Source: Treponema vincentii (GTDB taxonomy: Bacteria; Spirochaetota; Spirochaetia; Treponematales; Treponemataceae). From it: a stretch of DNA of 64,000 nucleotides. The stretch is taken from positions 1,364,001 to 1,428,000 of the forward strand of contig NZ_CP048020.1 of assembly GCF_010365865.1 (NCBI RefSeq). The letters run 5' to 3'. The notes under the pieces are model-generated. The model did no database searches and was not told the origin of the DNA. It worked only from the letters and a program-made list of their open reading frames with translations. The translations under genes and the position numbers were made by a program. Positions 45,135-53,859 of this stretch are shown one piece after another (within the stretch, counting starts at the first letter, position 1; each line of letters starts with the position of its first letter).

Positions 45135-45659
45135 ATGATGAAAAAATTTGAATTTGTAGCAGGAACACCAAAAAGCGACATGATTATGGGATTATGCTTT
45201 CCGATAAGCTTTATGTTTCCTATATTACTAACCTACCTGCTGTTATTTTATTCTGGAATGATTACTTACAAAATTCATCCGCTATTTAAATTTTTAGTGT
45301 TTTTACCTGCATTTGTTATATCATATCTTATTATAAAAAAAATTCGTAAAAGTGTAGCAAAAAAATTTATTGTTTATATCGATAAGATTAATATAAGAAT
45401 TTTAGAAAATGAAAAAGAAATTATAGCCGGTAAAATCTCATTTTGTAAAATCAAATCGAATCATGATAAATTGCTAAAGGTTGATATAGGAATTGATAAC
45501 CGGAAAATATCATTTATATCAAGACCGAAAGAATACAAAACAATTACAGGCGCTACATCCTTCAATCCTTTCGGGATAAGCGATATATCAGACATGAGCC
45601 GATTATTGACCTTGGGAAGAGAAGTACAAGAGCTTATTGAAAAACAAGGGGAAAATTAG
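45135..45659 (+). CDS. membrane protein, PH-like C-terminal region
   Basis: 174 residues. Two membrane helices (about 18-41 and 51-68), then a beta-rich cytoplasmic part (KFIVYIDKINIRILENEKEI, KVDIGIDNRKISFISR). The alternative GTG start at 45123 overlaps the previous stop. Last gene of the plus-strand run; convergent with 45697. Confidence 0.5.
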   Translation: MMKKFEFVAGTPKSDMIMGLCFPISFMFPILLTYLLLFYSGMITYKIHPLFKFLVFLPAFVISYLIIKKIRKSVAKKFIVYIDKINIRILENEKEIIAGKISFCKIKSNHDKLLKVDIGIDNRKISFISRPKEYKTITGATSFNPFGISDISDMSRLLTLGREVQELIEKQGEN

Positions 45660-45696
45660 ATTTACCGACATAAATGAATAGCATGTTTATACCTCC

Positions 45697-46698
45697 CTAA
45701 TTCATCCATTTTTTCATTATTTCAGTGAAATCGGAAATCATTAAATTGAAATCATAATTCGGTGTTTTCTTTTTTTGTTTTTCTGCAATAGTTTTAAGTG
45801 CAATTAAAAAATACTCTGCCAGTTTTTCTTTTTGCTGACGATGTGTTAATAGGCTGAATTCTTTTTCAAAATGTATAACTACATTTATCTTGCCTGTATC
45901 TGCTCTAAATGCCCCGTATTGAAATCGGGGACGTAAGTAATATCCGTTTTCGGAAATTTCTTCTTTTGTGTATAATTTCTGTAATTCTTTTGCGGCTTCT
46001 TGACTTGATAATTTGCGTCCCGATTCATCGATGATATAGTTTGTTTTACAATGAGCGTTATCATAATAGCTGAAAGCACATTTCAATAAAATACAATTTA
46101 CGGCTGTGCCGTATTTTTCGGGACGCATCTTTTTATTTAATTCATCCTGAAGTTTTTCTTTAATGCTTTCTATAACCGGTTTGGAATTTTCATAACAGTT
46201 GGATATTGCATGCACAATCCAAACAGGATTTTTAGGAATCCAATTGCGTTGACTTTCAATTTTCATGTCTTCTATATTTTCGGTTACAGGGTAATCCCAA
46301 CACATCGATTGCTTCTTGTCTTTGCGGTCGGGGGCAGGATAATAGGAAGTTCTGCCCTGCTCCATCGTAAAGCCCATTTTTCTTTTTGACCATATTGCCT
46401 CGACAAAACGGAGCTCTCCAAATCTGTTGCAAAAAAAAGTACGGGGGTTACCGTTAAAAAACACACCTCTTGACGCTTCCAAAGGTTCATGGTTTCCCCA
46501 ACCGATTACGGCAAGACATTCGCAAAGACGCACTGCCTTGTTCCACTCCGATACGCTTTTATAATCCGCATATTTTAAAAATTCCGCAAAAAGTTTTTCA
46601 CGTATGTTTTCAATGAAGTTTTGAGAATGTAAAAAATCTTCCAGTTCCGATAAGTCGTTAATTGCATAAATTTCATTCATATCCGTTTTTCTTTCCAT
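45697..46698 (-). CDS. island protein of unknown function
   Basis: 333 residues (327 if ATG 46680 is used; both starts have weak ribosome sites). Contains CLAVIGWGNHEPLEASRGVF, then NGNPRTFFCNRFGELRFVEA and a Lys-rich helical C-terminus (IALKTIAEKQKKKTPNYDFN). No known motif. First gene read on the minus strand between 45.7 and 54.3 kb. Confidence 0.5.
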   Translation of the reverse strand: MERKTDMNEIYAINDLSELEDFLHSQNFIENIREKLFAEFLKYADYKSVSEWNKAVRLCECLAVIGWGNHEPLEASRGVFFNGNPRTFFCNRFGELRFVEAIWSKRKMGFTMEQGRTSYYPAPDRKDKKQSMCWDYPVTENIEDMKIESQRNWIPKNPVWIVHAISNCYENSKPVIESIKEKLQDELNKKMRPEKYGTAVNCILLKCAFSYYDNAHCKTNYIIDESGRKLSSQEAAKELQKLYTKEEISENGYYLRPRFQYGAFRADTGKINVVIHFEKEFSLLTHRQQKEKLAEYFLIALKTIAEKQKKKTPNYDFNLMISDFTEIMKKWMN

Positions 46699-46730
46699 AT
46701 AGTTTAACTATTGATTCCGAGTCCATTGGT

Positions 46731-47492
46731 TTAACAGCAATCCCAATACATCCACACCTTATTGAAGTTTCTGTTTTTTAAATCGTCTTTGTTGATAAAA
46801 AAATGAGCTGTGCCGGTATCGCCGAACATAATCTTATCATCGCTATCGATTTGCAAAAGCGAAACATCATTCTTATGTTCTTGCCCGTAATCGCGCGGAT
46901 CGGTTTGTGTAAAATATGAATAACCTCCTATCTTGTGCCCCGTGCCGTAAAATAAATCATCAAATACTTCTTTTTGTGCAGGCACAAGCGTATCATAAAG
47001 CTCCCACGGGCTTTTTCCGTTGAACATACAGCTACACCGAAAATCTTCGGTACCGCCGTACTCTTCCGTTTCTTTAAACTGCAAACGGTGCTCGCACCAT
47101 ATCGGACACTCTTCGTACAAATCTTCGGTTAAGAACGGAAAATCAGTTTGAGGCGGCGAGTCCGTATGCTCGTGGAAAAGTACTTTTATTTCTTCGCAAT
47201 CGCACCACTTATCTGCCGAAACGAAAAACTGCACAATACCATTTTCGGGATAATCGTCCAAATGAGGAATTTCCGAAAAATTTAATTGCGCCCATAAAAC
47301 AAGCGGCTTGCCATCCTTGTCTTTCGGATAGTCCGTACCGACAGGCAAATAAGGGGTTCCCAAAAACTTGGAACTTTTTATATCCGTTGTTTCACCGTCG
47401 TTTAGGGCTGTCGCAAGAATTTCGACAGAACGCTGCCTGTATTTTTGTAAAGCGGTTTCGTATTCTTTCATAAAATCGGGAATTTGTTTCAT
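46731..47492 (-). CDS. DUF1963/YwqG-family protein
   Basis: 253 residues. SKFLGTPYLPVGTDYPKDKD, LVLWAQLNFSEIPHLDDYPE, NGIVQFFVSADK and HKIGGYSYFTQTDPR are hallmark blocks of the YwqG/DUF1963 family, which occurs in immunity neighbourhoods. FGDTGTAHFFINKDDL near the end is also typical. ATG 47492 with AAGG nine bases upstream is preferred over 47498. Confidence 0.85.
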   Translation of the reverse strand: MKQIPDFMKEYETALQKYRQRSVEILATALNDGETTDIKSSKFLGTPYLPVGTDYPKDKDGKPLVLWAQLNFSEIPHLDDYPENGIVQFFVSADKWCDCEEIKVLFHEHTDSPPQTDFPFLTEDLYEECPIWCEHRLQFKETEEYGGTEDFRCSCMFNGKSPWELYDTLVPAQKEVFDDLFYGTGHKIGGYSYFTQTDPRDYGQEHKNDVSLLQIDSDDKIMFGDTGTAHFFINKDDLKNRNFNKVWMYWDCC

Positions 47493-47509
47493 GATCATAT
47501 TCCTTATAT

Positions 47510-48301
47510 TTAATCCTTACTTAGAAATCTGACAGCCGATTTGCGAGCCTTTTCTATTTTTACTGCATCTTCATTTTCAACAGCGATAGACGATATCCAT
47601 TTTTTGCCGAATAAACTCTGTGCCGACTCTATCATTACGCCGCATGCAAAAAGGTCTTTTTCCGCAGCGATTGCCTGTCTAAAAACATCTTTTACATCCG
47701 GGAGTATTGTTTGACTATGCAGTCTATTACATGATAATTGCCATAGCCCCGAAGCTGACCATGCACGGCAAAGACTATCCTCGTCGTGAAGCATTCTGTC
47801 ATTAAAAATACCAATCTCTTGCGCTGTCCCAACCCACCCGACAGCTATCAGCACTTTTCGCCTCAGAACACAGTCCTTCGTATTTAAATACGAAACAAGT
47901 ATCGGTACAAGACAATTGCATGCAGCCGTATAAAAATCGCGATGTTTCGACCTTACAAGAATTTCGGCAATGAGATAGGCGGTGAAGACCCGTATTTTTT
48001 CGGTTGAAGCTTTGTTTATAGCCGCAAAAAGAAAATCAATTCCCGCTAAATCGTGTTTATCGAAACTGTTATCCAAATGCAACGAATCATCTCGCTCCCA
48101 GTCTTTGCAAATCAATTCGTAATGATAAGCGAGCTGATTACTGCCGCCTAAATCGGCTATAAAACCGATACATTCGCTAAGAGGAAAACCGGTTCTTTGT
48201 AAGTCGGCATACTTTTTTTGTAAATCTTCTTTTGTAAGATTTTGACGGCGTAACCGTTCCGCTTCAAGTTCTTGTAAAATCTTTTCCGTTGAATTCGGCA
48301 T
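47510..48301 (-). CDS. HEAT-repeat-like island protein
   Basis: 263 residues, helical, with HEAT-like pairs: IRVFTAYLIAEILVRSKH, CNCLVPILVSYLNTKDCVLR, KVLIAVGWVGTAQEIGIFND, SLCRAWSASGLWQLSCN. Solenoid binding protein, sharing style with the 48947 gene. An N-terminal fragment of another HEAT-type immunity gene lies just upstream (48323-48421). Confidence 0.6.
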   Translation of the reverse strand: MPNSTEKILQELEAERLRRQNLTKEDLQKKYADLQRTGFPLSECIGFIADLGGSNQLAYHYELICKDWERDDSLHLDNSFDKHDLAGIDFLFAAINKASTEKIRVFTAYLIAEILVRSKHRDFYTAACNCLVPILVSYLNTKDCVLRRKVLIAVGWVGTAQEIGIFNDRMLHDEDSLCRAWSASGLWQLSCNRLHSQTILPDVKDVFRQAIAAEKDLFACGVMIESAQSLFGKKWISSIAVENEDAVKIEKARKSAVRFLSKD

Positions 48302-48322
48302 TACTTTATTTCCTTTTTAAAA

Positions 48323-48421
48323 TCATGAAAAAAGTATTTTTGCTCTTCCATAAGTTGTAGGAAGCCGATGCCAAGGAACATCTTCCATTTTTAAATTATG
48401 AATATAAGAATTGTTTTGCAT
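48323..48421 (-). pseudogene. truncated start of a HEAT-type immunity gene
   Basis: 32 codons with a good ribosome site (AAGGAG nine or so bases before ATG 48421). KMEDVPWHRLPTTYGRA is the typical opening of HEAT-type immunity proteins ('vPW..l.T.YG.A'), but the frame stops at 48323-48325 and the rest is missing. Confidence 0.55.
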
Positions 48422-48459
48422 ACAATATCACTCCTTGCATATTTTTAGCAAATTGTGTT

Positions 48460-48762
48460 TTACAGCTTATATCTTTCCATCATATCCATCAGTACCGAGG
48501 CTGTATCAATTTCTTCTGAAAGTAAATCGTCAAACTCTTCTTCAAGCTCATCTTGTCTATCACAAATCCATGATAAAAATTCTTTTGCTTTTTCATAATT
48601 TTGATGAATAAAATAATATTCACCTAAAATACATTTTGCAGATGTAACACTGGCAAGATCATCATCGAGTTCGATTACTTTATTCAAAGTTTCCAAAGCT
48701 TCATCATACAATTTTTTGTCTAGTTGAAGCATACCCTTTTTTAGATATAATTCTCCGTTCAT
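48460..48762 (-). CDS. TPR-repeat small protein
   Basis: 100 residues with two tetratricopeptide-like units (YLKKGMLQLDKKLYDEALET, AKCILGEYYFIHQNYEKAKE). Its ATG is preceded by AGGGGG contributed by the L4 hairpin element, so its translation depends on that element. Confidence 0.65.
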   Translation of the reverse strand: MNGELYLKKGMLQLDKKLYDEALETLNKVIELDDDLASVTSAKCILGEYYFIHQNYEKAKEFLSWICDRQDELEEEFDDLLSEEIDTASVLMDMMERYKL

Positions 48763-48774
48763 CTTTTACCCCCT

Positions 48775-48924
48775 ATAAAACCTTTTTGCAGCAAATATAA
48801 ATTTGCGAAAAAGAGTTTTTTCAAATGTGTGCCGGAAAGCACACATATATAATAATGCGATGTTTGCCTGAAAGGCAAACTCGAAGATAAACAGTGAGGC
48901 TGAATTTCTGCCGAACTGTTTATC
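48775..48924 (-). repeat. hairpin leader element (locus L4)
   Basis: Read on the minus strand: GATAAACAGT/ACTGTTTATC outer stem (48886-48924), GTTTGCCT-TTC-AGGCAAAC (48862-48880), TGTGTGC-TTTCCG-GCACACA (48826-48845), GCAAAT-TTAT-ATTTGC (48791-48806), then CTGCAAAAAGGTTTTATAGG leading to the SD of the 48762 gene. Upstream, AAGGAGG about 48926-48932 resembles a stranded ribosome site. Sister of the 54.3 kb element. Confidence 0.85.
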
Positions 48925-48946
48925 GCTCCTCCTTATATTTATTTTA

Positions 48947-49681
48947 TCATTTTTCAACCGTTTTTGTAAGTGCTGTAATTATATTGTCCAGTGTTTCAGA
49001 TACGGAATTAAAGCCGGCTTTTTTTGCAGTCTTAGGAGTTTTTTCCAGTGAAAATGATACGGCTTCTTTTAAAGCTTCTACATCTTTTAGTGAAATAAGA
49101 TTTTCCTTCGCCACAGTATTCTCAAAAGAGTCCGTAATAATTTTATCATCATTCAAAAGTGAATAACAATTGCGAATCATTATGCCGATATGAGAAAGCG
49201 TTATATAATCCCGTTTTTTCTGCATAAGCTCTATGATTACAGGCCAAACTTCGGAAGTTTTCTTTAAATACCAAAGCAGGCTTGCTGCAGCTTGCCGTAC
49301 AGAGGCATCTTGATGCCCTAAAAATAATCCTCCGAGCTCACGAGCCTTTATTTTGAATTCTGTGTTTTCTTTTTTTGCGATAAAGTTTTGAGAATCTTGT
49401 ATCAAATAAGCTAAATCAATATAACGTTCACAATATGTTTTAATCAAAAATAAATATTCCCATAACAGTTTCGGATCTTTTTCGGATTTTACTATTTTAA
49501 AAAGTTTTGTGTAATTTTTAGTTTCAGAAAACCAATCTCTTATCGGATAGGTATTTTTCGTACCCGTTTCCAAACAAGAAGCTTGTCTTAAAAACTTTAT
49601 CCCTTTTCTTCTCATGCTAATATCGCTGCTTTGCGCTTGCAGCAATGCTTCATCTAATGCTTCTTTTGAATACTTTACCAT
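48947..49681 (-). CDS. HEAT-repeat-like island protein
   Basis: 244 residues. Helical repeats: ISMRRKGIKFLRQASC, PKLLWEYLFLIKTYCERYID, ELGGLFLGHQDASVRQAAAS, EVWPVIIELMQKKRDYITL. A scaffold-type immunity candidate. Starts five bases after the next gene upstream ends... the two are five bases apart, which implies co-translation with the 49686 gene. Confidence 0.6.
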   Translation of the reverse strand: MVKYSKEALDEALLQAQSSDISMRRKGIKFLRQASCLETGTKNTYPIRDWFSETKNYTKLFKIVKSEKDPKLLWEYLFLIKTYCERYIDLAYLIQDSQNFIAKKENTEFKIKARELGGLFLGHQDASVRQAAASLLWYLKKTSEVWPVIIELMQKKRDYITLSHIGIMIRNCYSLLNDDKIITDSFENTVAKENLISLKDVEALKEAVSFSLEKTPKTAKKAGFNSVSETLDNIITALTKTVEK

Positions 49682-49685
49682 ATTC

Positions 49686-50114
49686 TTAACTAATCCCTCT
49701 TAAACTTTTAAGAACAATTTCTTTAAACAGCTCGCCATCAAAATTATATCCGGCTGCTTTAAGCTTTTTTTCAATAATTCCGCCTAACTGTATCAACGAG
49801 TTTTCCATGAATAGAATAAACTTTCTATCCACTGGAAGAACAGGTTCTAACGACCAATAGTTTTTATCGATACAAAACTCTGTCGTATATTCTGTCTTTG
49901 CACGGAAATATCGGGTTGCAGTAATACCCGTTTTATCGCAATAAGAAGAAACATCTCCGCTGATATATACGTTGATTTTTATTCTATCTAGCCCTTCAAA
50001 AAATATTTTTTTAAAATGCTCTTTCAAGGAGTTTCTCATTTTTATTATCAATGAATGAACAATTTTCCCACCATCAACCTCAACCGTAATTTCACCGCCG
50101 ATTACCGTACTCAA
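49686..50114 (-). CDS. small island protein, unknown family
   Basis: 142 residues, alpha/beta, beginning TTG 50114 as STVIGGEITVEVDGGKIVHS, with a helix RNSLKEHFKKIFFEGLDRI and YFRAKTEYTTEFCIDKNYW. Start uncertain because no strong ribosome site is seen. No family recognised. Confidence 0.45.
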   Translation of the reverse strand: MSTVIGGEITVEVDGGKIVHSLIIKMRNSLKEHFKKIFFEGLDRIKINVYISGDVSSYCDKTGITATRYFRAKTEYTTEFCIDKNYWSLEPVLPVDRKFILFMENSLIQLGGIIEKKLKAAGYNFDGELFKEIVLKSLRGIS

Positions 50115-50187
50115 AATAACTTCTATATTGCTGTCTCCTCATATTTATTCTATCATCTTTTAGCAATTTTGTGAGTGTACTATTCTT

Positions 50188-50688
50188 TTATATTGTTACC
50201 TTTATTGTAAGATTATCAAAAACGCTGTCAAAAAAATAAAGAGAAAAAATAACAATAATGGGAATGATGATAAGTTCAATGTAGTATAGCTTAGCCGAAA
50301 TTGTATTTTGTTGAAAATTTTTTATTTTTCTTGTGAGCTGACTAATAGCTAAAAACAAATTCGTTATTATAAACGATACCAAAAATCTATACCCCTCGAT
50401 AACAATATCAAAAGAAAATTTAAGAGTTTTGGTAAAAACGCCTGTCTTTGGTAAATAGTACCCGATGATATACACCGCAATATTCAGTATGATGTAGTTC
50501 AAAAAAGTTTTAAGATATTTATTTTCAATTTTTGGAAATAAATCGGGAAGTCCGCCCCAAAGAGGAGCCGAATCATTATATCTTCTTTGTTTTATCAGTG
50601 TGAAAAATCTTGTGATTAACACTATATCGGCTGTAAAAATTAAAAGAGTAAAAATTACCATTACTGTTGTAGTTACAATTTTATTCAT
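50188..50688 (-). CDS. multi-helix membrane protein
   Basis: 166 residues with about four membrane helices (about 4-28, 62-80, 96-118 and 138-157). Contains the loop YNDSAPLWGGLPDLFPK. No family recognised; hydrophobic immunity proteins often protect against pore-forming toxins, which is inference here. Confidence 0.55.
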   Translation of the reverse strand: MNKIVTTTVMVIFTLLIFTADIVLITRFFTLIKQRRYNDSAPLWGGLPDLFPKIENKYLKTFLNYIILNIAVYIIGYYLPKTGVFTKTLKFSFDIVIEGYRFLVSFIITNLFLAISQLTRKIKNFQQNTISAKLYYIELIIIPIIVIFSLYFFDSVFDNLTIKVTI

Positions 50689-50715
50689 GTTAATTTCTAA
50701 AGATATGCGGAAAAT

Positions 50716-50913
50716 TTACTGTGAACACTTCCTGTTCTTTGGGAGAAAGATTCTCGAAGTCTTTATTCGTGCGGAGGGTTTAATACCCCGACGCTTGCGT
50801 CGGGGTTGTTGATTTATCCTTGCGAATATCTTTTTTACAAATTCATTTTCAGAATCCTCGGCTAAGTAAGCAATCGTTAAAACAGTTACGCCGTCCAAAT
50901 AATTCGGAAACAT
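50716..50913 (-). pseudogene. truncated MFPNYLDG-family immunity gene run into repeat R3
   Basis: Starts with ATG as MFPNYLDGVTVLTIAYLAED, parallel to the GTG start of the gene at 17993, but diverges and enters repeat R3 after about 33 codons. The remaining 30 codons are translated repeat. Third copy of this head in the island. Confidence 0.6.
50761..50815. repeat. REP-like intergenic repeat R3, copy 2
   Basis: First 27 bases identical to 33921-33947. The centre forms a perfect stem CCCCGACGC-TT-GCGTCGGGG (50786-50805), followed by TTGTTGATT. Copy 1 has a longer, imperfect centre. Confidence 0.8.
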
Positions 50914-50922
50914 CTTTTAATC

Positions 50923-52416
50923 CTAAAAATCCCGTGTCAGGTCAAAAATTTCCAAGAGTTTCTCTTTATTGATAGATAACTCAGGTGGCAGTAAATCTAA
51001 AAGTTCTGCAAGGGCACAATAGATAATCTCCCGTTCCTCTGTTTCAATAAAATATTTGCGTTTGTCCATCTTATTAAAGGCTTCAGTGTATGCCCTCACC
51101 AAAGCTTCGGCAGTCCGAGCAGCTTCGATCGGCGAGCTTTGTTCCAATTTGAGAATTTCGGCTCTTGTTTTTTTATATACATCTGCTGCTTTCTTGGCAT
51201 TCGCTGCAGAAATATTTTCTTGTCCGTCCCATGAGCGGAACGGATTGTCAAGGTTCTGCGCCAACCATTCCGGCTTTCGCGGCTTTTGTATCCAAAGATC
51301 AAGCCCTTCTTCTTTTCTCTTTTTATAAAGCTGTTTAGCTTTTTTGGCTGCATTTTCCGGCAGGCTGCTCATCCAAAACCAATGTAAGTTAGGTAAACAT
51401 TCCGGCTCCGGAATGTCTTCGGCAGAAAAACCGAATAAATCAACCGTGGTAAAGCCCTCCAATTTTGTAAATCGGAATAGCATAGAAAGGTTAGAAAGAA
51501 TACCGGGTTTTCCCCATAGCCGCAATTCCTTCAGCATCGGGTATGCTTTTAAAATCTCGGCTACATCAAGTTCTGTAATCTCTGAGCAATGCAGTTTGCC
51601 CAAGTCTTTTAGCCCCTGTATTTTAGGCACTATTTTAGTTGCTGTTAAAAGTAATAAAGCTCCGTTTTCAACAGCATGTATTTTACAGTTATTTGTTACT
51701 TCACCTAACAGAATAAGTTCTTCCAATTCGTTATTCAGATACAGTTCTTCCACGCCGTTCATATCAATGGAAAGCTGATGTAAATGCGTATTGGAAAAAT
51801 CCAATCTTTTTTGCTGATGATTTTCAAGTACCAGCTCATCTAAAAACGGACATGATTGTAAATATTCATATAAACCGGTATGCCATTTTTTACATGCCAA
51901 ATAGGATAAGCATGGAAAGGCCTTTAATTCCAGCACATTTTCAAAAGGAACATCATCATATATGCGATGTTTGGAAACCGGTCTTTCTTTTCCGGCAAAT
52001 ATAATTTTTTCCTTACTGCTCTCCGCTTTTTTAAACGCATCTCTTTGCTCTTTAGGAATTTCCTGCCATTTAAGTTGACGATATACTTCGTATCCGTTTC
52101 CCCAAGACATTGCATAGGTATTTGTGCTTTCATCGGTTAATGGCTGCATGTTACCGATTAACATATGGTTCGCAGGCACCATGACATCAACATTACAAAG
52201 ATGCAGACCACGTTTCCAGTACATAAAGTCCTGATAAAGCGGCTTTAGTAAAGGTAATTCTTCCTCTTTGAGAGGCTGTTCACCCGACCAATCTAACCAG
52301 AGCAGCACTGCTTTCGGTTTTTTCTCACCTTCCTCTATCTTGGTTATTTGGCATGCAGTATATTTTTTTAAATATGAATTATACACACAGTATACATCGC
52401 CGGTTTTAGCTTTCAT
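50923..52416 (-). CDS. LRR protein with Imm26-like N-terminus
   Basis: 497 residues. N-terminal 90 residues (KTGDVYCVYNSYLKKYTACQ, AVLLWLDWSGEQPL) show the Imm26-type sheet. A leucine-rich region spans about 150-330 (PFLDELVLENHQQKRLDFSN, LHQLSIDMNGVEELYLNNE, PMLKELRLWGKPGILSNLS). The helical C-terminus has ARTAEALVRAYTEAFNKMD. Largest protein of the island. Domain fusion suggests a multi-surface immunity protein. Confidence 0.65.
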   Translation of the reverse strand: MKAKTGDVYCVYNSYLKKYTACQITKIEEGEKKPKAVLLWLDWSGEQPLKEEELPLLKPLYQDFMYWKRGLHLCNVDVMVPANHMLIGNMQPLTDESTNTYAMSWGNGYEVYRQLKWQEIPKEQRDAFKKAESSKEKIIFAGKERPVSKHRIYDDVPFENVLELKAFPCLSYLACKKWHTGLYEYLQSCPFLDELVLENHQQKRLDFSNTHLHQLSIDMNGVEELYLNNELEELILLGEVTNNCKIHAVENGALLLLTATKIVPKIQGLKDLGKLHCSEITELDVAEILKAYPMLKELRLWGKPGILSNLSMLFRFTKLEGFTTVDLFGFSAEDIPEPECLPNLHWFWMSSLPENAAKKAKQLYKKRKEEGLDLWIQKPRKPEWLAQNLDNPFRSWDGQENISAANAKKAADVYKKTRAEILKLEQSSPIEAARTAEALVRAYTEAFNKMDKRKYFIETEEREIIYCALAELLDLLPPELSINKEKLLEIFDLTRDF

Positions 52417-52440
52417 AATATTTATCCTTTTTTAATTATA

Positions 52441-53235
52441 TCACAGTTTTTGTTCTTTGATAATCCTATCTAAATATAATTTATCTACGCTGATCCATTC
52501 AATGCTTTCTTTCCCATTTTTATAATTGCAATATTGGAATATCATCTCATCCCTTGTTTGAAATAATGCATTCACAGCCCAATTTTTTTCTAAATCATCT
52601 ATTTTACAATCAATAATAAGCTCATCAATTAATTCAAGTGCGGATAAATCAAATACATAGCACTTCCCTTCAGTGGTACAAAATATTCCGAACCTATCAT
52701 TGATTTTCTGTACATTGGATAATGAATCTTCTTTAAATAAAGAATATGTCTTTTCAGCAATCGGCGTAAAATCGGAGGAGGAAATTTTAAAAAAGTTTGA
52801 GCTATAAAAATCAGCAAGCAAAGCATATTTATCGAAGCTAAACATATACGATAAATTCTTCGGAAACTTATATATTATTTTCAGCTCATTTTGAGTTAAT
52901 TCTATGCAATAATCTTGAGAACCGTCTTGTCCTGCTGCAAAGGATACTACTATGCGATTTTTTTCATTTAAACTTGTAAAAGCTATATCTGAATCGCTCA
53001 ATTCATCTTCCATTTTTATAGAAGCAATTTTGTTTGCAGCTTTATCGAATGCCATTATGCGTACACAATTTTCGTCCAGCCGTTTTGCAGCCCAAATAAT
53101 CTTATTTGAATGAGGAGATTGATAGATAATATCAGCTTCGGGGTTGTTGATTATTTTTTCAATCTCGACACTTGGTTTCCTGTTAATGCCCTCTAAACAA
53201 CCTTTGCTTTTAGTATAAAATTTAGCATAAATCAT
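52441..53235 (-). CDS. beta-propeller-like island protein
   Basis: 264 residues of repeated strands: ADIIYQSPHSNKIIWAAKRL, CVRIMAFDKAANKIASIKM, DRFGIFCTTEGKCYVFDLSA. A WD/PQQ-like blade pattern without clear signature residues. Similar in style to 23465 and 55754. Follows the DMP19-type gene by 17 bases. Confidence 0.55.
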   Translation of the reverse strand: MIYAKFYTKSKGCLEGINRKPSVEIEKIINNPEADIIYQSPHSNKIIWAAKRLDENCVRIMAFDKAANKIASIKMEDELSDSDIAFTSLNEKNRIVVSFAAGQDGSQDYCIELTQNELKIIYKFPKNLSYMFSFDKYALLADFYSSNFFKISSSDFTPIAEKTYSLFKEDSLSNVQKINDRFGIFCTTEGKCYVFDLSALELIDELIIDCKIDDLEKNWAVNALFQTRDEMIFQYCNYKNGKESIEWISVDKLYLDRIIKEQKL

Positions 53236-53252
53236 AGTTTGTTGCTTTCTCT

Positions 53253-53789
53253 CTAATCCTCATCTGTTTTGTAAGTGCCGATGAAGACAAATTTCTCGGG
53301 ATTATTCTTAATGTAATCTGTCAGCTTATCGCTAAAGTCCTCGTTTTCATAGAAGAACCTGTCATGCTTATCTAAAAAATCATAAAGAGCTTCTTCATCT
53401 TTTTCTTCCGCTTTTGAAAGCATATCCCAGCGCTGCTTCCTATCAAAAGAAACATCTCCGCCAAAAAATTCTATCACCTCCAGCAAGTTATTATATAAAT
53501 TATCTATGCCGAAAAGTTTGAAAGCCTCCAACGCATCTTTCCACACAATACCGGTGGAGTTAAAAAATAGTTGATGATGCCCGCCGTTATCGGTTTCCGC
53601 TGCATACCACTGCAAGGCTAATAAGTAACGCTGCTCCGCAGTAAAATCTTTAGCCGATTTTAAATACTCTTCATAAGTTCCGTAAATATTTACGGTCCAC
53701 CACATCGGGTTGGTAAGTCGATAAAGGTCAATTTCCTCACCCATTTCTTTAATAACTTCTACAGTTAGATTTTCATTAATTGTTTTCAT
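53253..53789 (-). CDS. DMP19/DUF4375-family protein
   Basis: 178 residues. TDNGGHHQLFFNSTGIVWKD followed by ALEAFKLFGIDNLYNNLLEV is the diagnostic block of DUF4375 (DMP19). Helical, acidic. In Neisseria DMP19 is a DNA mimic that binds a repressor; in polyimmunity loci its role is taken to be protective. GGAG before ATG 53789. Confidence 0.8.
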   Translation of the reverse strand: MKTINENLTVEVIKEMGEEIDLYRLTNPMWWTVNIYGTYEEYLKSAKDFTAEQRYLLALQWYAAETDNGGHHQLFFNSTGIVWKDALEAFKLFGIDNLYNNLLEVIEFFGGDVSFDRKQRWDMLSKAEEKDEEALYDFLDKHDRFFYENEDFSDKLTDYIKNNPEKFVFIGTYKTDED

Positions 53790-53859
53790 ATATCAAGCTC
53801 CTTATATTTAATTTTGCAGGGGCACGAATAAAAGGTTTTTACATTGACATTTCCAACCG

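Noticed and set aside
48766-48957. Small minus-strand open frame of 63 codons across the L4 element
   Set aside because: It is a translation of the hairpin repeat; the same kind of frame appears over the sister element at 54260-54517.
53130-53160. CGGGGTTGTTGATTAT resembling the end of repeat R3
   Set aside because: It lies in the intact reading frame of the 52441 gene (codons for INNPEA), so it is probably coincidental or an old source sequence.
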